64,000 nt of DNA from Paraspadella gotoi. Taxonomy: Eukaryota > Chaetognatha. The DNA lies in assembly GCA_051294375.1 (NCBI GenBank), contig CM119263.1, positions 31,541,476 to 31,605,475 on the forward strand, written 5' to 3'. Under the pieces are notes generated by a model. It saw only the letters and a list, made by a program, of their open reading frames with translations, did not search any database and was not told where the DNA came from. Position 1 is the first letter of the stretch. Every line of letters starts with the position of its first letter. The position numbers and the translations under genes are program-made. Below, piece after piece: positions 47,201 to 56,801 of this stretch.

Positions 47201-50200
47201 ATTTCCATAATTTTTAGAGGATGGGCTCACCAGTGTGGATAAGGCGCTAAGTGGGCTCAAGATGACTATCCCTAACTTCTTTAACCCCCTCTAACAGCTA
47301 TGGAACTGGTCCTGGGCTTGGAACCAGGCTTGAGGGTTTTCCACGCCCCCAAGGCGGCTTACGGCCATCCTCACACTTTCCGCAGGGTAGGTACCTGGTT
47401 GGGATGGCTTTACTCAATGAGCCACCGGGTCACGACTGAAGGTGTCATGCTTAGAGGCGGGGTGAACTTTGCTATGCCCGACTACAAACCTAAAAGCCAG
47501 AATCGGATCAGCGACGCGAGAAGAATTTTCAAGAGACTCTCTAATTGGGCAAGCAACCAATGGCATCGGCCAATGGCCGGACGGGATTCCATCCGGCGGC
47601 AAAAGTTTCCCGAGTCACGGATCCGATTCCATTGTATAAATAGCTCTTTGTTTTCCTTGTTGATTCTCTCTATCTGACCGACCGACCGACAGACCGACTC
47701 AAATGTGACTTATCGAGTTGCTCCGCGAGTATTCGCGGCACCTAAAAATTAAATTAAATAAGAATTTAGGATAAAATTGGGCGTTCTGGGAAAATAAGGC
47801 GCCAATGATTTTACCTTGTCCACCGTGTTTTGATCTGGTTGTGACAGAAAGACTTCGATGTAACTCTTGCATTGGGATTCCATCGTGGCGAAGGCTTTGC
47901 GCCTCAAATCCTTTGGACGGGAATCTGGACGGAATCCAGACTTCATGAAAGTCTTTTCCCAGTAGGAGTCGATTTGCTCCTCTCTTTTAGTGGAGCGGGT
48001 TTGGGCGGTGTGGAGTGGGGGAAGGAGGTCGGAGTGTGTGGGTAGGTATGAGGTAAGTGATCGAACCGAGTGGGTATCCACAACGAGAGTTTCACAAAAA
48101 TCTCATTTAAAAAAATAATTTGAAACACATTTTCTTTAGACTTTGTAGATTTTAAATTAAGCATTAAGTAATATTTATTACGACTAATTAGCATTCACAT
48201 ATATTTAATTACTAATACTTAATAATCAATATTCAACATAGATAATTAAAATGTTCACCTTTCGATGATTCTCAAAACTGTCACCAATTCTTTCGGCTCC
48301 AAAATGACAGAGTTGATTCTTCTCTTGAAAATATCGAAAAGCTATCGAAACCAAAAATAACAATTATAATTTATATGAAGTAAACTATTGGTGACTTAAC
48401 GATAACCATAGAAGAGAAGAGCTTGTCTTCGTTAAAGTTTGGCAAATGGCGTGAATATCCAACTTAATTTTGTGGCTTCGGATATATACATATTTTATAC
48501 ATTATGAACTTTGTACAACAAACATAAAAAAATATTCCATTCATTTAATAAATAACTATCTTGCCCCTAACTGAGGACAGGCTTTGGTGGTTTAAGGCCT
48601 CCATCACTCTTACAAGATAATGTCATAACAGGTAGAAACTTTCAATAAGACTCTCTCAGTCTCGTTTATTCCTCCCAGAGTACCTGGCCTCCTATCAATG
48701 AAGTGCTTAATTTTTCAAAGATTGTTTCAATTGTATAAAGGGACCAAACCTTATTATTACATCCCGTTCCCTTCCCCTAATTCATTCATGCATTAAATAA
48801 TTAATTATTAATTAATTAATTAATTAATTAATTAATTCATTCATTCATTCATTCATTCATTCATTCATTCATTCACCCACCACCTTTTCTCTCCAATTTC
48901 GCATTAACAGAGGAGACATCTTTAAAATAATTCCTCAAAGTAAAATCGTCAGTTTTACTTTGATTCGTTTGAAGATAAAATTCGTAAAAAAGTTCATCAC
49001 GCGAATTTTCTAAATCCATCAGGTATTTGTGAGCGGAGAGGAGTTTCCCTGACGAAGGATAGGATAAGTCAATTAGCGATGATTTAATAATAAATTTTGA
49101 ATTAATAGACGGTTTGAATCAAATGCCTAATTAAATAAATTAGTTAAGATTTTAAAACGGGGTATCTTTTAATATTATCAGTAAATCTGTTGAAAAACAC
49201 ACTAAATCAGCTATATAAAATAATGCGAAATTTTTTAGACAACGAAACCTAAAACCAAATTTAATTTTTGATTTTAAAGTTAATCTAAATAATTAACTGA
49301 ATAAAGAAATCAAATCAATCAATTATATTAATAAAACCCACTTATCCATTATTATCACAATATCAATCTCAATCCAAAGTAGAACCGACCGACCTGCTTC
49401 GATACAGATCTCCGCATACTCCTCACTCGATCCGGGACAACTGAAGACATGTTCCAAATTATCTTTTCGTCAATTCTGCAGTTTCTTGTGTTCGAGCTTT
49501 CGTCGCGAAGTAGCTGAGGTTAAGAGAATGCGATACTGTGGCGGCATCTTTAGCGGCGAATACTTAATTACTAAATGACTGTGGCGGCATCTTCAGGGGC
49601 GATACTTAATTACTAAATACTGGGTGGCTAGCTATGAACTCTTATTTAACGCGATAAAATCTATCACAAGTTCTGGCATTTCTAATATGGAGTAAAATTT
49701 AATTGCTTGAAAAAATGTTTAACGGTTTTTCGAAAATTACACACAGAATATTAACTCTCTCTCCTCTCTTTCCCTCTCTCTCTTCTCCTCCTCTCTCTTC
49801 TCTCTTTTTCTCCTCTCTTTTCTCTCTCTCTCTCTCTTCTGAGTACATATATAGGTGTAAATATAAATATATTATCTTTTTTTAAAATGCCCACTTAAGA
49901 GAACCGAGTCAAACTGGGTAAATCTCCACATGACATACATCACCGGGCATTGTAATATGTCTTGTGCCATTAAATCCTCACATCTCTATCCCTGTCATTA
50001 ACTCATCACCTCATAGACTCCTCTTTCGGGGTCAGACCCAAATAAGATTCTTTGGCGTCTTCAACGTCGTCATTTAGATTTTGCAAAACTTGGACGGTTC
50101 GTTTAAGAGTAACGAGTCCTTCGGAAACACAGTCAAGTTGAGACTGGGGGCAAAAAGATGGAGAGGGAGTGAGGAAAAAGGGAGAGGGAGTGAGAGGGAG

Positions 50201-50772
50201 AGGGAGTAAGTGAAATAGAGGGAAGTGGTGAAAAAAGGAAAGAAGGGAGAGGGAGTGAGGGAAAGAGAAGAGGGAGTGAGGGAAAGAGGGATAGGTGTTG
50301 AGGCATAGAGGGGAAAGAAGGGAGAGGGAATGGAGGGAAAAGATGGAGAGGGAGTGAGGGAATAGTGGGGACAGAGTGAGGAAAGAGGAGAGGGAGTGAG
50401 GGAAAGTATAGGAGAGGGGAGTGAGGGAAAGAGGGAGAGGGAGCGAGGGGACCGGGTAGAAAACAAGATTTAAGCATCGATGACTGTCTCGCGACTTCAA
50501 GGTCATTTTAATTTGGCAAACAAGTGATAACCGATTAGAACAGATAGAAATAAGTAAGAGAAGATTGTCCAATGTCCAATGGTCATAGCTTCAAAACGTT
50601 AGTGCCCCCCCGCCCTTATCTTAACCAAGCCTGCAAAGTCTCTTTCAATGCCGCATCCGTGATGCCTTTCTTCCGCAAAATTCTTTTCTTGTATTGATCG
50701 ATCTTTTTCCAACTGATCAGGTCTTTGCAACATTGTGAAAATTTGCTTAATTGCGCCAGTTTTTGCCAACAT
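32241..50772 (-). CDS. EXOC3: Exocyst complex component 3 (Sec6)
   Basis: Known role: a subunit of the octameric exocyst that tethers secretory vesicles to the plasma membrane. Exons in order: about 50631-50772 (MLQRPDQLEK), 50010-50143 (SQLDCVSEGL), 49394-49513 (NLEHVFSCPG), 48884-49048 (HKYLMDLENSRDEL), 48259-48341 (VTVLRIIER), 47815-47983 (EEQIDSYWEK), exon 7 in reverse orientation near 46728-46990, 45066-45191 (KNMKEWMTNCL), 44737-44838 (EDWMTEKKPEADG), 43975-44073, 42166-42333, 34908-35081 (ESNEAIDTICVTIEDY), 34462-34632 (VVSSYIRRLLSRSVTFTDYEER), 33157-33354, 32241-32345 (stop TAA). Order and motifs follow the whole Sec6 family protein. Without exon 7 the corrected total is 650 residues; exon 7 adds about 85-90, matching the usual length near 745. 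Three single-base excesses, in A or T runs of exon 1, exon 3 and the exon 4/5 junction, break the frame. The exon 1 donor would be a poor GC site. The 7-kb intron between 35082 and 42165 holds a noisy duplicate block. Sequencing error is likelier than a pseudogene. Confidence 0.9.
32452..32770. mobile_element. Interspersed repeat family B, longest clean copy
   Basis: Runs from GGTACAACCAATATAAAAAA through the shared core to TAGATCGGGGAATACTTATT and CTAGCATCAAAATACAAGGA. Both ends carry GGTACAACCAATATAA-like sequence, suggesting terminal repeats of a non-coding element. Confidence 0.75.
32808..33039 (+). mobile_element. SINE-like repeat (family 1) in EXOC3 intron
   Basis: Full-length copy in the last EXOC3 intron, opposite to the gene. 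Head, B-box-like GGGTTCTAGCCCGG and tail all align to the 19159 copy. It directly follows a family-B repeat that ends in GGTACAACCAATATAA. Confidence 0.8.
33951..34039 (+). mobile_element. SINE-like family 1, tail half only
   Basis: Begins ACCCGCCTGTAACACGGTGT and ends GTCTCTTCA. The head half is absent, so either the tail mobilises separately or 5' truncation is common. Confidence 0.65.
36628..37870 (+). pseudogene. Indel-broken copy of the GC-rich ORF
   Basis: Aligns throughout with 30660-31810, including the GTACCTATGT repeats, the TAG context and the final codons before AATAGATAG, but has one-base insertions every few dozen bases and no long frame. It is part of the noisy block 35985-38657. 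The insertion-heavy pattern points to uncorrected sequence rather than natural decay. Confidence 0.7.
38309..38433 (-). pseudogene. EXOC3: Noisy duplicate of the EXOC3 terminal exon
   Basis: Matches the terminal coding exon at 32241-32345 with several inserted bases that destroy the frame. It belongs to the block 35985-38657, which repeats about 30100-32577 in the same orientation and ends at the gap 38658-38682. Confidence 0.7.
39150..40590. mobile_element. Cluster of family B repeats
   Basis: At least four copies in both orientations (about 39150-39269, 39300-39600, 39985-40260, 40300-40590), all with indels, around the gap at 39270-39294. The density and errors suggest that assembly collapsed or mis-joined here. 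Confidence 0.7.
42375..43960. other. 1.6-kb segment absent from the second EXOC3 copy
   Basis: Intron sequence between EXOC3 exons 10 and 11. In the second copy the flanks are joined directly at about 60135-60140. It includes AT-rich DNA and a GA-rich tract (43195-43500). No ORF with a recognisable domain. Confidence 0.6.
44703..44740 (-). repeat. EXOC3: Duplicated splice donor at EXOC3 exon 9
   Basis: In gene sense CTGAAGGTGAATGAATTCAT is followed at once by TTTGAAGGTTAATGAATTTA, a second AAG|GT context about 24 bases downstream. Both copies of the locus show it. Confidence 0.6.
46728..46990 (+). CDS. EXOC3: EXOC3 exon 7, inverted relative to the rest of the gene
   Basis: Across several forward frames this stretch encodes Sec6 mid-protein motifs: LRARDLIS, YHRALSQNLRQM-like residues, STELIPLLSWVKTYNTEEML and CSPDLQ. 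The frame breaks repeatedly by single-base indels. All other EXOC3 exons are on the minus strand; the second copy at 62170-62445 has the same exon on the minus strand and in order. The whole segment 45682-47215 reads as the reverse complement of about 61935-63370, including an inverted copy of exon 6 near 45990-46190. The simplest reading is a gap-filling sequence placed backwards next to the gap at 45657-45681. Confidence 0.75.
47220..47465 (-). mobile_element. SINE-like repeat (family 2) in EXOC3 intron
   Basis: Shares GGGCGTGGAAAACCCTCAAG (minus sense) with 57955-58075, and CTAAGTGGG...ACTATCC (plus sense) with 30150-30290. The corresponding place in the second EXOC3 copy (about 62640) lacks it, so it is either polymorphic or at a misjoin. 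Confidence 0.5.
47490..47740 (+). mobile_element. LTR-like element in EXOC3 intron 6
   Basis: Shares blocks with 19740-19980, including AGACTCTCTAATTGGGCAAG and the TATA region CCATTGTATAAATAGCTC. A tetranucleotide GACC array follows (47677-47697). Noisy copies are at 62645-62910 (same orientation) and 46262-46540 (inverted). Confidence 0.4.
48500..48755. mobile_element. Interspersed repeat family B in EXOC3 intron
   Basis: Full core in the same orientation as 18515 and 32452. The second, noisier copy at about 63740-64000 runs off the window end. Confidence 0.75.
48800..48876. repeat. (ATTA)n/(ATTC)n microsatellite beside the EXOC3 exon 4 donor
   Basis: TTAATTAATTAA changes to TCATTCATTCAT and ends eight bases before the donor of EXOC3 exon 4. 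Confidence 0.9.
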
Positions 50773-50849
50773 TCCAAATTGACAGATTAAGAGTTTCATC
50801 TTCTTCTGGCATCAAAGGCTTAGGAATCGCTAGTCGTTTCTGGCCCAAC

Positions 50850-51085
50850 TTTCAACGAAAGCTTTCTGCGGTGACGAACGAGGCGGCGCAGATGGGCTGT
50901 CCGCGGCCCGTTCGTGGCGAGCACGGTCGGAGTGTCCGCTTTGGACGGACAGGCGGAGCGGCACGGAGGGGACTCGAGGAGACCTTTGCAACGAGGGACG
51001 GTACGCCGGGCTGTCCGCTTTGACGGCCTTGGTGGCACGGAAGGGCTGGTCCGCTTTCGTCGCGCTGTTGCGGACGTGGAATTTC
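50850..51085. promoter_or_regulatory. GC- and CpG-rich segment just upstream of EXOC3
   Basis: About 230 bases of high GC directly 5' of the first recognised EXOC3 exon, with several CCGCTTTGACGG/GGACAGCCCG-like repeats. All three minus-strand frames are open, as expected from GC bias. Position fits a CpG-rich promoter or an uncharacterised 5' exon; coding potential cannot be decided by eye. Confidence 0.35.
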
Positions 51086-51179
51086 TTCTTCTGACGATTC
51101 CATTGATGATATAAAGCAAAGAAAAAGCAAGAAAGAAGCAGGAAAAAATGCAGGTAATGAAGGAGGTGGCTCAACCTTC

Positions 51180-53948
51180 GATTTTTGATCAGAGTTTCAA
51201 TTTAAGATAAAACGAGAAATCAGGAAGAAGAGAGATTTTAATACTAAGATTTACGGCTTTATTTTCCAAAAAGGCTCGAATTTCAGTTTGAATTGCGTAT
51301 TAAATTTTTTAAATTTTAACGGATTAGGATAAGATAATGATTAAAAGTTAGATTAAGATAATATTAAGGATTTTATTAGAGATCTGGCAGTTTAAGTTAT
51401 TAGAAAGAATTAAGAATTAGAGAGTTACGAAATAAGGGTATGGATTATGGTTAGGGATTAAAATTAGGGTTAGAAATAAGGGTATGGATTATGGTTAGGG
51501 TTATGGATTAAAGAATTAGGGCTAGGAATTAAAGGTTATGAATAAAAAATATTTTAATAAGATATTGGTGTTAAAAAAGTTGAGGGGTTCATCAGGGTGG
51601 TAATAAAATGGGAAGGCTTTCGGAATAATAGAAGCCAAAATTTTTATGCTCTCGCGAATTATTTATCTAATGTCCTCACCGTACGCTTATCTGTTTTTGG
51701 ATAACTTATTACGCCCGAGAATAAGAAAATGCTATCGAGCTGATTGGTTGAGTGAGAAAAAAAAAAAAATTTTTCAAATTGGAATAAAATAATTATGAAC
51801 TAAAGTTCATATTGGGATCGTTATGAAAAGCATTACATATCACAAATGAAAAAGTCCTTTGCCAAGTTTTTAACCCAGAACGCAGTTTTAGGGGTTTTTT
51901 TGTGATGGTCTTTTAAAGTAGTTTGGGGTGACCGCAGCCTGGTTTGGAGTCGGGACTTGTGATCGTAAACGAAGGATTACTCAAGCGAACCACAGACGGA
52001 AATAATTTGCCTGTGAGGGTGAACGACGCTTGAAACATTCTACTGGCAAATTAATAATAAACTAAATTAACTACTAAATTTTTTTCTCGTTTCTTTTAAC
52101 ACTTTTTTTCTTTCCTGTGGCAAAAAAAGGTTTTAGCCCAATGTATCAATTAAGGCTCTAACTGTCAAAGAAGTAAATAGGCCAAATAGAATTACTTACG
52201 AATTTTCTCAAAGAAAAATTTAAAAAAAAAAAATATGAAGAAGAAAATATTTTCTCTCGTCTTTGTTGCTTGGCTTTAAATGGTTTTTAATATCGCGGCA
52301 CGGGCGAATGTGATTTTTATTAAATATTTAATTAGAGAATATCGTATGGATATTGATGCATTAAAGCAGTTTTTTTCAGGCATATTCTGCTTTATTAGAG
52401 TCTAATTATCCTAAATTATTATTAATAATAAACATCTATCTAATTATATAGTGAAAGAGACAGTAATTAATTGTTTTATGTGTTAGTGACAGAACGCGTT
52501 CAATATAAGGCAGATCCCCTGAAACTTCGGATCAGGCTGTTAACACCGTGTTTACAGCGGGTTTAAGCGCCCCCGTCCCTCTTAACTGCCAGACGACCAA
52601 ACGGGCTAGAACACCCGGGCTAGAACACCGGGCTAGAACAACCGGGCTAAGAACACCGGGCTAGAACACCGGCTAGAAACACCGGGCTAGAACGCCCGGA
52701 CTTTGGGTTGGGAGGCGAATGACTTGCCTCCGGCCATAACGCAATGGCCCTTGATGAACGGATTTTAGTCGCACCATAATAGATTATTATCAGAGGGAAA
52801 TAAATCAAAATTTTGATTTTTTTAAGGTTCCCCTCCTCAGCTTTGATGATGGCTCCGAACTCTAAAAATTATTAATTATTAATTAAATAATTTTCATATT
52901 CACGAGGTCAAAATTAAGTTTCCTAAATCTCATTTGATTTTTTGGCTCAAAATTCTGAGACTCGAATCGCGATCTGCGACGTCCTTTTGTTTCAGCAAAA
53001 ATGAAATAATTTAATCCGATTTTGATAAAAAAAAAAAAAAAAAAAGGAAAAGGAAAGGAGGAAAGCAATACTTCCTTAATGATATAAAATACATACAAAA
53101 TACAAAAAAATAGAGAGCGAAAAAGTAATAATAAAGATTAGAAGTAAAAAAAATAAAAGTAAAGTGGGGTAAAATAATTCCAAATTAAAAAAAATAAAAG
53201 AGATTAGCGCTATTTAGCCCAAGGATTGAAGAGAGAGAGAGAGAGAGAGAATGAGTGTATACAGAAAAGAAGAAGAGAGTGAGAAAGAGAAAAAGAGAGA
53301 GAGAGGGTTAATTACCCAAAATCGATTATCAAGATTTAATCCGAGAATAAATAAAATAATAAGTAAAATGAAGAAATCGAATCGACTGAACAGTAAAAAA
53401 TTGATTTTGGTATTTTATTTTAGGTATTTAAACTAAGGAATTCCGTGTTTAACTAGGTGTTTTAATGTTATGAATTTTTTTTTTATTCTTTCGCTTTGAA
53501 TACTATAGAAAACTTTTTCCTTTTTCTTATTTTTTCTTCTTTTTCTTTTTCAATTTTTTTTTCTCTGGAAGACTCAACTTCGCTCTTTACGAAATTCGAC
53601 AACTCTAAAAGTTCAACCTCTTTTTCACCCCCCCCCCCCCCCCCCCCCTCTCTCTTGTCTCTGCTTTTTCTCATGTCTCTCCTCTCTCGTCTTAGTCTCG
53701 TCTCTCCTCAGCTCTCTCTCTGCTCTCTCTCTCTCGCCTCTCTCTTCTCCTCTCTCTGCGTCTGGACTCAAAACAGTTTCAGTTTTTATTTCACGATTTT
53801 AATCACTTTTACTTTTCTCTTACATTTTTAAAAAATCATCCGGTTTTTGTCAAATTTAACTGCAATGAAACTTAAACCGTTTTATCAAGTTGGTTTTTTT
53901 CCTGAGGAAAAGCAAATGTTATGAATATTCACGCTGCTCGCGAACGCT

Positions 53949-53993
<45 letters not shown>

Positions 53994-56100
53994 GCTTCTC
54001 TCTCTGCTGTGAAAAAAAGTTCTTTGTTTAATCTAAAAACAGAAAAATCAATTCTCAAATAAAGTAAAAAATTCTCTGAGAACCTTTAGAATAAACTTTA
54101 ACAATAAGAGACGAATTATAACTAGTATACTATGTTAATCTTCTTAAATATTTATTTGTAATAACTTGAAAAATAAGAAGCTTTGTCATGTATATACCTC
54201 ACATTTAGAATTACAAAATGGTCCATCCGCCCACCGAAATCCCTGGGGTCTTTTACATCGCCTGACAATTCAACTGTCAACGTTAATCTCATCAATTTTT
54301 CAGGACATTTCAAATTGAAAAAAAAAGAGGCACAAAAAGAAAAATTTCCTATTTTAAAAAAAAACAAAAAAAAAACAAAAGTTTCGATTCAATGTCAACA
54401 TTACTTTTTCTAATTTTTTTTAATTTGACATTTTTTTTTTAAACGTAAATCGATTTCAAATCTGCCAATTTGTTTAAAAAAGTTTAAGTACCGGGCAGTT
54501 TAAAATATTTTCATTACCCCCATTTATTAATTATCAATTTTTTAGTATTTTATTGTATTGTATTGGTTTAATTTTTATATTTTGCAACCTTTTGATATTG
54601 TCCGTTAATCTCATTCATTAACTAAGTAGCCCTGGGAACTTTAAAATTGTTCTGATTACGCCAATGCAGCTTGCACAGCTCTTCTCATCATGCAGCCCAA
54701 GCAGCTTTCTAGCTTTTCATCTCTCATCCGCGATGAAGCAAGCAGCTTGTAACAGGTCTTATCCGCGATTAACCAAGCAGTGTGAGCGAGTGTTTGAGCT
54801 TCCACAAACTCGGCTTTTCTTTTGCTCACAGGAAACGAATGACAAATAAATTCCTCAAAAAATTTTTTTCGCTTCAATTTTTTCCCCTTTTTTTCAATCT
54901 TAACAAATTTTTTTTTTCTTAAACTTTTCTCAGAATCTTCAAACTATGATTTCGAAGCTTATCTGTTTTTTTTTTATTTTTATATAACAAAGGAAAAACT
55001 TAAAATAATCTTTGAAAGATTCTTTTTAAAACTTCCCTTTCAACAAAAGTTTTTTTTTTATGTTTCCAAAAAAAAATAATAAGAAAATAAAAATGGTTAA
55101 TAAATTGAAACAAACTATGAAACTCATGAAACTATTTTTAAAATTTTCATCAAACTCAAAAACGAAAATGATTTCATGGAAAAAAAAGAAAAAAAATATA
55201 TAATACAAATTTTTCAATCGAAATAAATGAAATGTTTTTCTTCGTTGGTCCGAGAAATAAAATAAAAGAAAAGAAAAGAAAGATAAGAAAAGAAAAGAAA
55301 AGAAAAGAAAAGAAAAGAAAAGAAAAGAAAAGAAAAGAAAAAGAAGAAAGGAAAAAGAAGAAAAGAGAAAAAGATCGCATCGGGATCATCCAAAACAATA
55401 TTTTTTTTTTTCGAGCGCGACAAATTTTAAACATTTCCCTGCATTTTTTTTCTGACTCAAATCTTTACGAAAATCGCAAAAAAAATATTGAAGCTCTAAA
55501 TCTTAAATTAAAATTAAAAAATTGAACTTTAAATACTGCGCTTTGCGAAATGCGAATCGTACGAACTTAGATACATATTACAAAAATCTTTTTGTTTCTT
55601 AAAATGCAATCTTAACTTCAAATGCTTTCACCAATGTTAATGCTTAATTTTTTCAAAAGATTTAATTTTGTTTACTTTTTTCGGCAGCAACCTATGAATT
55701 AACATTAAAACCTAGCATTCAAATCCATCTTTGCCTATTTCATATCCTAATCTTCTAATCCTATACCTCAACTCTAATCCCTAACCTCTGAAACCTTAAC
55801 CACTAATCTAATCCCTAACTTAATCTTCGAACCTGAAAACTAACTGCATTTCCGAGTTTAATAGAACGGGGCGGTTTAGGAAAATATAGCCCACATCTTT
55901 AAATCCCGCCTATGCTGATGCACTTATCTGACGCACGCTATCTAACTACATCCTTTTATCTATCCAACCCTTTCTAACACCACTTATCCAAATCACTCTG
56001 CTTAAACAACCCTATCTATTTCAAACCTAATCTTAGATTAGGTCGCCATGGACTTTTTTCCACCGGCCACTGGCCATTTCGGATCGATCAGAAGGAAGAG
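51180..56100. other. AT-rich intergenic region with simple repeats
   Basis: Holds the family 1 SINE at 52469-52782, a poly-C run at 53628-53648, (TC)n at 53951-53983 and (AAAAG)n at 55262-55340, plus AT-rich DNA with poly-A/T runs. No convincing exon was found. Confidence 0.55.
52469..52782 (-). mobile_element. SINE-like family 1 with internally amplified B-box region
   Basis: Reverse-oriented copy. The segment GGGCTAGAACACC, which contains the complement of the GGTTCTAGCCC motif, is repeated about seven times (52597-52693) with small variations, where other copies have it once. Confidence 0.75.
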
Positions 56101-56119
56101 AAAAGAAGACTGAAGAACT

Positions 56120-56765
56120 ATGCCGTCACAAGAGAAGGAGGAAGAGGAAGAGGAGGAGCCGGAAATAGGTCTGGTCGGTTCGATGCCGGTCCTGGTCAGT
56201 TTTCTTTTTTTATTATTCAATTCCGAAATATTAAAAAAAACAAACCCAAACGCTTAATTGATTAAGCAAACAAATTGAAAGTTTATGGAATTATAAGATT
56301 GCGCAGAAAGTCTTGATGAAAAAGGTTGCAGTCCTTTCGAGAACTCAGGGGGACTGAGATTGCCTGAATGCTCATTTTTTCTATATTCGAAGAATTAATT
56401 TCTTTATTAAATTAATTATATTTTTTTAGTTGAGGAAGGGCGGAATTTCTACTCATCGAATCAGTCGATCGACATTTGGAGGAAATAGGAAAAATCACAA
56501 AACGGACGAATAGCGAAAAACGAAAAGGTAATTTCTAATTTTTATTTTTATAGATTATTCATGTTTCCAAACAATTGATATACTGTGGTGACTAGAGGTC
56601 AAGGTTTTAGTTGCTTCATATATCATGCGCCAATGTTCCCTTTTTGTAATCGTAATATTTTATGAAACTTTTTATTTGTACTTCTCTCTTCTTTCTCTCT
56701 CTCTGCTCTCTGCTATCTGCACCCCTATTCTCTCTCTCTCTCTCTTCTCCTCTCTCTCTCTCTCA

Positions 56766-56801
<36 letters not shown>

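Noticed and set aside
50006-50477. Long Ser/Pro/Leu ORFs beside EXOC3 exon 2
   Set aside because: They read through a GAGGGAGTGAGGGAA satellite in the intron; only the last 44 codons of one frame are the exon.
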